Shown piece after piece: positions 12,493-23,067 of a stretch of 64,000 nt of DNA. Source of the DNA: Myxocyprinus asiaticus (lineage: Eukaryota; Chordata; Actinopteri; Cypriniformes; Catostomidae); contig NC_059374.1 of the NCBI RefSeq assembly GCF_019703515.2, positions 19,761,095-19,825,094 on the forward strand, read 5' to 3'. The translations under genes and the position numbers were made by a program. The notes beneath the pieces were generated by a model, which did no database searches, was not told the origin of the DNA, and saw nothing but the letters and a program-made list of their open reading frames with translations. Position 1 is the first letter of the stretch. Each line of letters starts with the position of its first letter.

Positions 12493-13529
12493 CTCGTCAT
12501 TGATTATTCAAACATGGTTACTGTTTGGCTTTGAACCCTAGTCTCCCACGCAGCTGATGCAACCACTGCAAACATGTCTGATAAGAATGCTGCATGTCAG
12601 TACGTCGGCAAACAGTTGCCGATCCTAGGGTATCGAAACTATCGGAATCATCATGCCGACTTCACGAGTGATCATGTTGCCCAAACATACAGGGCTGTTT
12701 GATTATATTAGTGATCTCTCAGAGACTTCCATTGATTTCATATCAGGCTAATGATATTTTCTATTTCCAAACTCTTCCCCTAAACATAAACCAAACCATC
12801 ACACAAACATGTGCACATCACCGGATTTGAAGATCAACATCATCTGACCCATTGAAGAGCTTTTTTTTTATTATTACTGATGAGGACATTTGGCCCTCAC
12901 AAGTGTAGACTCTATACAGTATATACCAAACATACCACACGGGTCGAAGTCTGAGTCTGACCCCTGTGTGTCGAAGTTTATGCTGGAATTTTGATGTTTG
13001 ATGTTTGAAATAAATGACAGGTAACAAAATAATTACTTTTCTTTGTAACACAATTAGATTTGACTATGGCAGCATGGTCATGTTTGACAGCATATTGGAG
13101 CATCATTGCAAAATCTGACACTTCAACACAAGTGGTTTTAAAAAAATGCTACAATTTGAAAAATAATAATTTTTTTATTATGTCTAAATATATATCCAAT
13201 GCATAACATGTGATAATATCTAGAAATTTTGTTTGTTACTAGATAGGCTTATAGAAATCAGCCAACGCATAGAGCCAAGGGTGTTGATTTGGCTTGAAAT
13301 TTGGGGGGGTGCAACGTGAAGCATTTACATGTTTCCATTAATCATGGTATAAATATCGGGGGTACTTGCTTGTTTTGATTATTGGGGAATCCTGGAATCT
13401 ATGCCCCTGCATAGAGCACTGAAGCCATCTACTGAACATAGTTGTTATTTCATGTAAATTTTATTTTTATTTTCCAGCAGATGTCACCATAGACCCCCAA
13501 TGTATGTTTTAACACTCTTACTCTATTTG
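12493..13529. other. Gene-free stretch
   Basis: No exon or recognisable repeat boundary was found. Open frames are short and have no splice-site support. Confidence 0.5.
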
Positions 13530-13790
13530 TGTAAGTGGACAAATTTTACCATATAACAATTGTCCCTATATTTACAAGATATCTCTTTAACCCCCTTGGG
13601 GCCCATGTGTGGGGTAAAAGGGTAACTTGTCACCTTTAAAACAATATTTTAATCAAAACAACCTTCTGTTATTCTTTTTACACAAATTATGCTGCTCTGT
13701 CAATACTCAAAGACATTTATTTTTTTCAGTCTTGATACACCTTGTAACATTTAAGGTGTGTCTTTAGCCCCGTTGTGCCCTACTAATTGG
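13530..13790 (+). repeat. Half-copy of the AGGGTACAACGGG-type element
   Basis: Same order of landmarks as 45480-45750: GTCCCTATATTTACA, a CCCCC..GGGGCCC block, TGTGGGGTAAA, ATTATG(C/T)TGCTC, CTTGATA and finally TTTAGCCCCGTTGTGCCCTA. Only this half of the element is recognisable here. Confidence 0.55.
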
Positions 13791-14287
13791 TGAAATGATG
13801 CATTCAGCTATAAACTGAAATATGGCCAATTCTAGCTGTTATAAGTAGATTGAGATGGTTAAAAGGTAACAAGACACATTGTCTTGTCAACATTGTCTTA
13901 CATTTCTGCATAATTGTGTAATATATGTTTAATATATAATATTTATTAATATATATATTATATTTGTCAGAACTGAGTGAGATTTTCCTTAGGACCTTTT
14001 ATTGAATTTTCTCCCATTAGCCTAAAAAAGTTCATTTTCGATTGAACTGCTTTCCTCCACATGGGTTCACTGTTCTTCCATGTTGAAAAACAGGTCAGCT
14101 CTTGAATTCAAAGTGTGCCATCTGTCCCGCCTTCTCAAGTCAGATAATGCAAAATATAGGCTACATCACACCTTATCTTTAACACACCTGATTGAGAACT
14201 AGCAGTCTTCCATTTCTAACTATTCCTCGGGCTAGTTTGTGTTTGTGATCATAACAGTCTGAAACAGGGTTAAGATCAGACAACAGC

Positions 14288-14413
14288 ATGGTAAGCAGTC
14301 AGGTAGGGGCCGCAGGACGCGAAATGCTACCGGTATCACGCAAAACAAAACATACCGAATGTTCCAATTATTCGTTTGACGGTTCACCGCTGCCGGGACC
14401 GCCTGCCTTGAAT
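14288..14413 (+). CDS. Candidate first coding exon of the IkB-like gene
   Basis: An ATG in good context (AACAGCATGG) opens a 42-codon frame with CpG-rich, coding-like composition, ending at AAT|GTAAGT, a consensus splice donor at 14414. The exon is a whole number of codons (126 nt), so it can join in phase 0 to the acceptor at 22929. Translation starts MVSSQVGAAGREM and ends LPGPPALN. I see no known domain; N-termini of IkB-zeta proteins are poorly conserved. The frame also stays open to a stop at 14530, so it may be an independent small ORF. Assignment to the downstream gene rests on phase, strand and position only. Confidence 0.4.
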
Positions 14414-14756
14414 GTAAGTGGACCGAATCTACCGATATCGACGCAGAACACGTCAGACGTGAAAGCAGAAGTTAGAGATGTGAAGAACGTCTGCGCCACG
14501 GAGTCACCAATCCAAACTGGTGGGCACTAAAATATCTTCTGAACGGTGTCTATGTGTATTATAAGTTGCTTTATAAAAAGGATAGTTATGTTCGTAGAAG
14601 CTGAATGGTTAATAGCCGTGCTTATTTTCAAAATAAAGCACAGTTGGGACTTCTTCCCGAGTTACTACCCCAAACTGATTGCTATTTTTGTGAAAATTCT
14701 GTTTCTGTTTTCTGTCAGAGTGAACAGCTGTGACCAGTGTTGTATGAAACACTCAA

Positions 14757-14825
14757 AAAAAAAAAAAAAAAAAAAAAAAACATTAATAATAATAATAATA
14801 ATTAATAATAATAATAATAATAATT
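14757..14825. repeat. Poly(A) and (TAA)n low-complexity tract
   Basis: A run of more than 20 A is followed by about 15 AAT/TAA triplets. Confidence 0.9.
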
Positions 14826-14959
14826 TTAACATTTACACATTTTAATTTCATAACAAAATTCAATGAAATTGAATTGAGCAAAAAAATGAAAATACTCAAC
14901 TCAATTTGATGGAATTTAGTTTTATTATTGAAATGCCTTTAAATGCTTACACATTTTTT

Positions 14960-15675
14960 GAGTGTACATTTACAAAGTAATTAGTTACTGTAATCTAATT
15001 ACTTTTTTAGTAAAAATAGTGTAATACATTACATTTTAAATTCTTGTAAGCAGTTTACAGTTACTGACTTTAAATTAATTTACTTTTAAGTACATTACTG
15101 AGTTGGCAGACAAAGGACATTTATCATTGTGTTTTCCCTCAAGAGTTTCTTGCTGTAAGCAAATGAAAGTCATAATTTCCTGTCAACATTTGTTGTTTTA
15201 TTGAGGCATCATTTTAACAAAGTATTAAACACATGGAGGAAACAAGTGTCAACAGACTTTATTCTTTTAACATGTCACTAGTCCTGTAAAACCTCACTGG
15301 TGTGATGATGCCTGTAGTTCTCTCACTGGCATCAAATGTGCTGGGACGGTTAATTCCATAACAGGATCTCAAATCTTGCAATAGATGTGTTCTACATCCT
15401 CCTGTCCTTCTGAGTTTATTCTTCCAAGGTAGCTTGGCAAGACTGGTCTTCGTAAGAATGCAAGTCCATTCTCTGCATTCTTAACATTGAGAAACACCCA
15501 TTATTTGGAATTCATAGAGCGGAAAGTGTTTTGGAAAGTAACTTAAAAGAAAAGTAATTAGTAATGTGATTACTTTGACCACTAAGTAATCAGTAAAGTA
15601 ATCTGATTACAATTTAAGAAAAGTGGTTAGTAATTTGTAGTGGAATACTTTTTTGAGTAACTTACTCAAAACTGG
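14960..15675. mobile_element. Degenerate hAT-like non-autonomous element
   Basis: Subterminal repeats such as AAAGTAATTAGTTACTGTAATC on the left are mirrored on the right by GTGATTACTTT..GAGTAACTTACTC. This is the same terminal style as the element at 11094-12492. The boundaries are eroded and no clear target duplication is visible. There is no coding content. Confidence 0.5.
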
Positions 15676-16015
15676 CCATGACAACATTAACAACATGCCA
15701 CGGCTTCTCATAATTTATTGCTTAAATAATAGTAATACCAATAACAATGGAATTTCAACCAGTTCCACAGAATAATTGCATTTTAAGTACATGTAGTTCA
15801 TTATTATTACACAGTAATCAAATTACACTGTAATCGAGCACTGTAACATAATTGTGACCAAAATGATGGCTGTCAGTTTGATGTTTACCCTATTGCAAGG
15901 TGTTCTTGTAAACTACAGGTCAAGTTTGTCACCTAACATTATTTTATAGAACGAATATTTTGGGTCCTGGGTGCTGATCAGTACAGATTTTCAGCAGTGC
16001 TAAAATACCCAGTTA

Positions 16016-16768
16016 AAGGCGTTTTTCCACTGCAGGAACTTTTCTTAGTTCCTGGAACTAATTCAGGTCATGCTATTTTTCCACCACTTGAACTAGTTCC
16101 ACATGGAACTAAAATCTAAACCAAACCTGCTCCAGATGTAGTGCTTTCCTTTACGTATTTATGGAGAGAGAAAAAAATCAGCTTGAGTTTAAGATGTCAA
16201 CCAAAAACGAGAAATAATATCTGATCGTCTCGTCAAGTTAGGCTTTGATGACTACGATTAAACAATGTAGTTTGAAAATAAAGAAAATGAAACAAGACTA
16301 CAAGAAAATACAGCATCATAATAACACCATTGACATTTCTTGCTTATTGTGTATGTAGTTCACTCGTTTATATTCAATAGTTACAAGTGGCATTGTTTAT
16401 TGGAAGCATAAGTATAATAATGAAAAGTAATGAAAAATAAATGCAGGTGACTATAAATTAAGGTAGTGGAAAGTCATCTGCTCTTCTATACTCTTGCCGT
16501 CCTGTGGTTTTCCATCTCCGAACACATCTTGTCCAAGTTAATTTTGCACAACAAGACAATAAAAAACAACACAAAATCTTCCACAGAGTCGTACAATGAT
16601 TTTGTTTTGAAGTGAGTCAACTTGGCTGTTGTTGTCGCCTTAAGTTCAGGCATTGTGGTTTTAACAGCGTCACACACTTATTTAAATAAAGTTCTTGCTT
16701 TTTGTGTCCTAGGTGGAAAAACGATGTAAGCATTTTATCGGAACAGGTTTAGTTCCACAATGAACTGC
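16016..16768. mobile_element. Left part of a Harbinger-like element, interrupted by DIRS
   Basis: The left end is (TAA)AGGCGTTTTTCCACTGCAGG. The inverse form GGAAAAATGGCT(ATAA) lies at 21812-21831, on the other side of the DIRS insertion. Ends of the GGCGTTTTTCCACTGCA type with 3-bp TAA/TTA targets are known for PIF/Harbinger-derived MITEs in fish. The ends are imperfect, so this is a moderate call. Confidence 0.4.
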
Positions 16769-17999
16769 TCCCTATCTGTCACTCACTCAACGTTGGTGTC
16801 GATGTAGTGACACTAGTGGTCACTCTTGGGAGCCCGAGACACCTCTGGTCTTTGGTAAAAGGCCAATGAAAATTGGCGAGTGGTATTTGCATGCCACTCC
16901 CCCGAACATACGGGTATAAAAGGAGCTGGTATGCAACCACTCATTCAGATTTTCTCTTCGGAGCCGAACAGTCATGCTCATTGAGCTGAATACTACTGTT
17001 TATTCACCTCTGCTGGATCTGACAGCGCATTTCAGCAGCTTCTCCCTCCTCTGCACGGGTGCACTGCAGAGAATGCCCCTGGGCGCTTCGGCAGAAAAAC
17101 TAGAGAGTATATTTTCTGAAAGAGCATTTTTTCCCCTCTAAAAGAGTATATATTTCTCTAAAAGAGCATATATTTCTCTAAAAGAGCGCACACACGGAAC
17201 GTCTTTTTAAAGACGCGTCTTTTTAAAGATGCTTTTCCGATTGTGTGTTATTCCTGGTTGTGCTCGTTATCTCTCGCCTTCTAACGGTCACGATCACTGT
17301 CTTTCGTGTCTGAGCACTGCTCACGTGGAGACAGCGTTCATGGATGGTCATGTTCTCATTGCGAGAACATGTCCATGGCAACGTTGCGGTCGCGGCTCGC
17401 CTTCGTAAGAAAGCGAGCCACTCCAGAGGCTCCCGCCTCGGTCCTTTTACCCACGGGTTTGAGGCCAGCGCGGCTAGCACTGATTTGGGGTGATTTGGGG
17501 ACCCCAATGTGACCGCCTCCGCCGGGTATCCCCCCGCAGACCTCCCAATCCCCAGCACGCTCGTATGCCCCGATCGGGCTTCCGGGTGAGTCCGCCGGCT
17601 CGTCTCACGGCGAGTTCGACCTCTTATTCGGAGCCCACGAAAGTGATGAGCTCTCGAGCGCAGCATCGGAGAGCGGGCTCGTCCAGTCGGAAGCCTCAGC
17701 TGGGCTCCTCCCTTCGGGGTTGATCGCCCAATCACAGGCTGACGCGGAGCCGCAAGCGTCAGTTAGAGTGGATTTCACCGCTCTTCCCTGAACCCTCGCG
17801 GCTCGGTGATTGGTTCCTGGGCTCGCGGCGCCACTCAAAGCCACGCCCCGCCCCATTCCTTTCTTCCCGGAAGTGCATGAAGAGCTGACAAGGTCGCGGG
17901 AGGCACTTTTTACTGCCCGGTCCCAATCTTTTCAGCTTCCCCGCTCTCACTACCCTCGATGGTGGGGCGGCCAAGGGTTATTCGGCAATCCCCCGGTGG

Positions 18000-18453
18000 A
18001 TGAAGGTGCTCGCGGTGCACCTATGCCCGCAGAGAGCCGCTACCTGGCGCGGGTGCCCAAAGCCCCCGTCCAAGGCCTGTAGGTTTACGTCGTCTCTGAC
18101 GGCCAAGGCCTACGGTACCGCTGGACAAGCCGCCTCCGCCCTGCACGCTATGGCTCTCCTGCAAGTCCACCAAGGCGCTAAAGGAATTACACGAGGATAG
18201 TTCTGCCCCGGGATTGATGCAGGAACTGCGCTCGGTGACCGACCTCACTCTCCGAGCGACGGAGGTCACGGTGCGGTCTCTCGAGTGGACGATGGCCACA
18301 CTAGTGGTCCAGGAGCGCCACCTTTGGCTCAACCTGGTCAAGATGGGTGAGGCCAACAAGACACGATTCCTTGCTGCCCCCATTTCCCAGGCGGGCCTAT
18401 TCGGTGACACCGTCGAGGACTTTGCCCAGCAGTTCTCGATGGTAGAGCAGTAG
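18000..18453 (+). pseudogene. DIRS gag-like ORF remnant
   Basis: The clearest part is the frame from 18214, which includes LRSVTDLTLRATEVTVRSLE, ATLVVQERHLWLNL and PISQAGLFGDTVEDFAQQF. These resemble the C-terminal part of the gag-like first ORF of teleost DIRS elements, as judged from family knowledge. Upstream sequence (17230-18210) is GC-rich and probably the rest of this ORF, but it is broken across frames. It sits about 0.9 kb upstream of the RT, as expected. Confidence 0.6.
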
Positions 18454-19089
18454 ATGGATGCTAGCCGGCATATCCTGCCCCGGCGCGGCTCAAGATCCCG
18501 TACCCCATCTACTCATCGCCAAGGGTGTCCCCCTGCGGTGACTGCACAGGCTCCGCCGCAGCCCGCCCCTTCGGCCTGGCCCCGGCGTGGAGCCCACCGC
18601 AGGAAGCAGACGCCACCCGTCTCGCGGCTGCCCAGAACTTTGAAAGGCTTCAAAGTGCCCTTGAGACGAGCGACCCAGGGACAATGAAACCCGCTGCTCT
18701 GGAGCTGGTAAGCAGATCTTCATCTTTTTGTTACCTTTTGCATTTAATTGCGCTGCATGCCCAAGTGGCTGCAGTACTCAAGAGCTCAGCAAGAGTGGTT
18801 TCCTTGTTCCCTGGGTCACGTATCCGGTGTGTACAGCTGGCATCACGACCACCGTCCACCACTCCATTTGGCAGGTTGGCGCTCCAGCGACAGTCTCCCG
18901 CCCTGAGCACCCAGCTGTGGCACAAATCCGCCCCCGATGTGACAGTCTCCACGGGTCACAAGGACAGGCCTCTTCCTCCCCGTCCCAGGCTGTTCCGGGG
19001 GTGGTCACAAGGAGCCAGGTAGGTGCTTCGATGTCCTCGGACTCAGCACAGCCACGACGTGGTGTGGCACCTCGAGCTCTGCCCCGCCG

Positions 19090-20078
19090 CGAGGCCCCAC
19101 CTGCCGGTACATCCGATGACGTTGTCCCTTTGGTCCCCCTTGCACGGAATTTGGATGCATGGCTTGCGCCTTCCAGTCCGTCACGAGGGCTGGTCCGGAC
19201 CGTCCGACTCGGCTGTGCGATTCACTTCGCCGGGCATCCGCCCAGGTCCAGCGGTGTCCACTTCACCTTGGTGAAAGACGAAAACACTGCTACTTTGCGC
19301 GGAGATCGCTACCCTCCTACAGAAAGACGCGATAGAACCTGTCCCTCCAGCCGAGATGAAGAAAGGGTTTTACAGCCCCTACTTCATTGTACCGAAAAAA
19401 GGCGGTGGGTTGCGGCCAATCTTGGACCTGCGAGTACTGAACCGGGCTTTACACAGACTCCCATTCAAGATGCTGACGCAAAGACGCATTCTAGCGAGCG
19501 TCCGGCATCAAGATTGGTTCGCGGCGGTAGACCCGAAGGTTGCGTACTTTCACGTCTTGATCCTTCCTCGACACAGACCCTTCCTGCGGTTCGCGTTCGA
19601 GGGTCAGGCTTATCAGTACGAAGTCCTCCTTTTCGGCCTGTCCCTGTCTCCTCGCGTCTTTACGAAGATCGCAGAGGCTGCCCTTGCCCCGTTAAGGGAG
19701 GTGGGCATTTGCATTCTCAACTATCTCGACGACTGGCTAATCTTAGCTCACTCTCGAGACGCGTTATGCGCACACAGGGACCTGGTGCTCTCACACCTCA
19801 GCCAACTAGGGCTTCGGGTCAACTGGGAAAAGAGCAAGCTCCTCCCGGTTCAGAGCATCTCTTTTCTCGGTTTGGAGTTGGACTCGGTCTCCTTGACGGC
19901 GCACCTTACGAACGAGCATGCCCAGTCGGTGCTGGCCTGTTTGAAGGCGTTCAAACAGAAAACAGCGGTTCCACTGAAACTTTTTCAGAGGCTCCTGGGG
20001 CATATGGCATCCTCGGCGGTGGCCACCCCGCTCGGGTTGACGCATATGAGGCTGCTTCAGCACTGGCTCCAGACTTGA
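19090..20078 (+). pseudogene. DIRS reverse transcriptase domain
   Basis: This copies element RNA into DNA. The main frame, 19356-20078, starts at MKKGFYSPYFIVPKKGGG and shows RT motifs in order: GLRPILDLRVLN, the palm Asp region (WFAAVDPKVAYFHV), FGLSLSPRVFTK, the catalytic box YLDDWLILA with both Asp residues, and NWEKSKL..SFLGLELD. The preceding LVPLARNLDAWL segment lies in another frame (about 19123-19260), so a frameshift near 19290 separates it. The palm reads DPKVAYF where the family usually has D-x-K-D-A-Y-F; the second Asp of that box is missing. A stop at 20076 precedes the RNase H part. Confidence 0.82.
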
Positions 20079-20114
20079 GTCCCGAGATGAGCATGGCGCC
20101 ACGGGACACACCGC

Positions 20115-20780
20115 GTGGCCATTACGTCGGTCTGTCACCGTCTTTTCAGCCCTTGGACCGACCTCTCATTTCTACGAGCAGGTGTTCCCCTAGAACTGGT
20201 CTCCAGGTGCATCGTGGTCACGACAGACACCTCCAAAACGGGCTGGGTGCTGTTGGCAACGGGCATGCAGCCGCCGGCCTCTGGATGGGTCCGCAGCTGC
20301 TTTGGCACATCAACTGTCTCGAGATACTGGCAATTCTGCTCGCCCTGCAGAGGTTCCGGCCGTTGATCCAGGGCAAGCACGTGCTAGTTCGGACAGACAG
20401 CATGGCAGCGGTAGCATATGTCAACCGCCAAGGCGGTCTGCACTCCCGCTGTATGTCGCAACTCGCCCGCCGTCTCCTCCAACGGAGTCAGCAGCACCAA
20501 GTCGCTGCAAGCCACTCACATCCCGGGCAACCTCAACACTTCGGCGGACGCGCCGTCACAACAGGTTACCCTCAAGGGAGAGTGGAGACTTCACCTTCAG
20601 GTGGTCCAGCTGATTTGGAGTCGATTCGACAGGCACAGGTGCACCTGTTCGCCTCCCAAGAATCCTCCCCAATGCCCGCTCTGGTACGCACTGACCGAGG
20701 CCTTCCTCGGCATAGATGCTCTGGCACACAGCTGGTCCCCTGGCATTCGCAAATATGCGTTTTCCCCCAGTGAGCCTGCT
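20115..20780 (+). pseudogene. DIRS RNase H domain, frameshifted
   Basis: RNase H follows RT directly. LSFLRAGVPLELVSRC and VVTTDTSKTGW are read in one frame (20160-20260). GPQLLWHINCLEILAILLAL and LVRTDSMAAVAYVNRQGG are read in a second (20270-20450). HIPGNLNTSADAPSQQVTL and WYALTEAFLGIDALAHSW are read in a third (20515-20745). The Asp/Glu catalytic landmarks (TTD, CLE, RTD) are recognisable, but two or more frameshifts make it non-functional. Confidence 0.75.
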
Positions 20781-21200
20781 CGCACAGACCCTGTGCAAGG
20801 TCAGGGAGGACGAGGAGAAGGTCGTCCTGGTAAGCACCCTACTGGCCCGCCTAGACGTGGTGCTCGGACCTCACGCTCCTCGCGACAGCTCCCCCTGGGC
20901 AAATTCCCCTGAGGAAGGACCTTCTTTCTCAGGGAAGGGGCACCATCCGGCACCCGTGCCCAGACCTCTGGAATCTCCATGTCTGGCCCCTGGACGGGAC
21001 GCGGAAGACCTAAGCTGTCTCCCACCTGCGATGGTAGACACGTTCACTCAGGCTAGGGCTCCCCCTACGAGGTGCCTGTATGCCTTTAAGTAGCGTCTGT
21101 TCGCTAAGTGGTGTTCTTCCCGTTGGGAAGACCCCCAGAGATGCGCAGTCAGATCAGTGCTTTCCTTCCTGCAAGAGAGGGGAAAGAGGCCACGACTGGG
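20781..21200 (+). pseudogene. Remnant of the region leading into the DIRS tyrosine recombinase
   Basis: Short pieces such as CLYAFK (21078) and SVLSFLQERGK (about 21147-21180) match the start of the recombinase-containing C-terminal region of teleost DIRS. They are followed by unrelated sequence running into the ICR. The catalytic R-H-R-Y core was not found. Confidence 0.5.
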
Positions 21201-21385
21201 TTAAGTCTGTCTCTATCTCTGGGTAGTCGACTTGTCCCCAAAAAGGGCCGTTCGACACTCATAACTGTGTTGAGGGAGGTTACGTGTCGACCTGGTGTGC
21301 TGGCTATGAGGCACACAGCAAGTCTGCCCACCACACACCGCCAGTTCACGTAACACAGTTCAGCCTTGTGGTGTTTTGTATAGGG

Positions 21386-21493
21386 ACCCCTAGTGTCACT
21401 ACATCGACACCAACGTCGAGTGAGTGACAGATAGGGAACGTCATGGTTACTGGTGTAACCTCCGTTCCCTGATGGAGGGAACGAGACGTTGGT
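21386..21493. repeat. DIRS internal complementary region
   Basis: Positions 21386-21438 are the reverse complement of the left terminus (16769 onward, beginning TCCCTATCTGTCACTCACTC). Positions 21439-21493 are the reverse complement of the right terminus (21715-21768, ending CAGTAACCATGACG). In the DIRS replication model this junction serves as splint for circularising the cDNA. Confidence 0.85.
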
Positions 21494-21768
21494 CCCTCCT
21501 GCCACAACGCTGAACTACCCGCTGAAATGGCCGGACCTTATATCGGCTCCTCAGCGTAAAACCTGAATGAGTGGTTGCATACCAGCTCCTTTTATACCCG
21601 TATGTTCGGGGGAGTGGCATGCAAATACCACTCGCCAATTTTCATTGGCCTTTTATCAAAGACCAGAGGTGTCTCGGGCTCCCAAGAGTGACCCCTAGTG
21701 TCACTACATTGACACCAACGTCTCTTTCCCTCCATCAAGGAACGGAGGTTACACCAGTAACCATGACG

Positions 21769-22929
21769 ATTTTAGTTCAGGTATTAGTTCCAAAATTGCA
21801 TGGAAAAATGGCTATAATAACAACTTGGATGCAAATACTCGATCACATAGCTACTACTGAGTGTATCACTACCCAAGCGCGGCGTTTTCATTTTCAAAAT
21901 GCTCTCCACACTGAAACGTATGAAAACTCTTAAATCCCCTTACTGCACATGCGAAAAATTGCCATTCCATGTATGGTGTGAAATGCAATTTTCCTCGTGT
22001 TCCGTCACCGGAGAGAAGTTAAGAGTTAACATCCTGTCGCCTTTAAAGGAATGCAATGTGAAGGTTGTACAAAGTAACATTTTTTTTTTAACAATGATAT
22101 CAAAGCTAATATCAGACACAACAGCGGCACTATAACATGGGTCACCATCTTGATTGTTTTGGGTTGAATGGATCACATGACTGCGTCACATGACAACAAA
22201 TACGTCATAATTTTATCTCCGTTTCCCCTGTCAGCACTACAATACAAAGACGTCATTTTCAAATTTACCCACTTGGGAGAATGTTTTTCGGAAAGCTCAG
22301 TTTTTGCTGTCAAAAACGCCATCGCAGTTTGGACGGAAGGCCAAAACTTAGAGAAAAAGATTAGTGTGGACATGGCCTAATTCTCTCGAAAAACATAAAC
22401 ACTGTAGCATTATTAAAATATTTCTCTATTTGTTTGAGTATCCCAACTAGCCCGACAGAGCACCATTGGCTCAACCATTAGAGTTTGGAGTGAGAATATC
22501 AGTTTGTTTGTCCAATGGCAAACAGAGGTAGTGTTCAGGAAACCTGTTTTTATGAAACAATATTTTTGCAAATTCCATTTGGTGCTGCTTGAGACGCAGA
22601 AATTAAACACTTCACCTTTCAATATATAAGTCATTAGACCTACTTGTACTAGCCTATTATACCTATGTGTTTCCTATGAAGCTTACTTACACGTACGGTA
22701 TAGAAAGGATCCATAGAGCATAAATATGATATATTCTATTTTATGAGATAATATGATAGAAAACTATTTTAAATAAATGTTTTGCCTGAAATTCAATCAA
22801 TGTTTGTGTGTTATTTAATCACAGTTGATTACCATTGAAGTGCAACATTTAAAAAAAAAAGTTTTATTCACGTTCTGAAATTTTAAAGGGTACAGTTTCA
22901 TAGATAACCTTCAGGTGGTTCACTAACAG
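21769..22929. other. Right remnant of the Harbinger-like element, then intron sequence
   Basis: Positions 21769-21831 complete the element interrupted by DIRS. A piece around 22240-22385 ends in AGTGTGGACATGGCCTAATT, which looks like one terminus of another degenerate DNA transposon whose partner end is not visible. The remainder has no feature that I can support. Confidence 0.35.
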
Positions 22930-23067
22930 GCCTATGCTCACTTAGGTCAAAAGAAACAGAAGTCCATATCTGAAAGAAAATACCTTGGTGTCAGAGTGAA
23001 AATGCCTGTGCGGGATATGCTCAAAAATATACGAATAGCCAAGGGTATTGATCCCAAAGATCTGCAG
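22930..23067 (+). CDS. nfkbiz/nfkbid-like: IkB-like gene exon 2 (OCA motif)
   Basis: The acceptor CTAACAG|GCC at 22929 and the donor CAG|GTAGGA at 23068 enclose 46 codons. The peptide carries a basic stretch followed by the OCA motif YLGVRVKMPVRDMLKNIR, which in IkB-zeta and POU2AF1 contacts POU/NF-kB partners. An alternative acceptor lies at 22945, but only the 22929 site is in phase with the candidate first exon. Confidence 0.82.

Larger units (their letters stand above)
16769..21768 (+). mobile_element. DIRS-type tyrosine-recombinase retrotransposon, recombinase deleted
   Basis: The ends are inverted, not direct: about 190 bp near 16791-16965 is the reverse complement of 21545-21730. Close to the right end, 21386-21493 contains sequence complementary to the extreme left end joined to sequence complementary to the extreme right end. 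That is the internal complementary region (ICR) that defines DIRS elements. Between them lie gag-like, RT and RNase H coding remains in DIRS order. The stretch where the tyrosine recombinase should be is only a short remnant, and the element is about 5.0 kb. No target duplication is expected for DIRS, and none is seen. Confidence 0.88.

Noticed and set aside
18728..20773. 681-codon open frame across the DIRS element
   Set aside because: It opens at a TTG, crosses the RT domain in a shadow frame and contains only fragments of the true RNase H; the RT is read in another frame.
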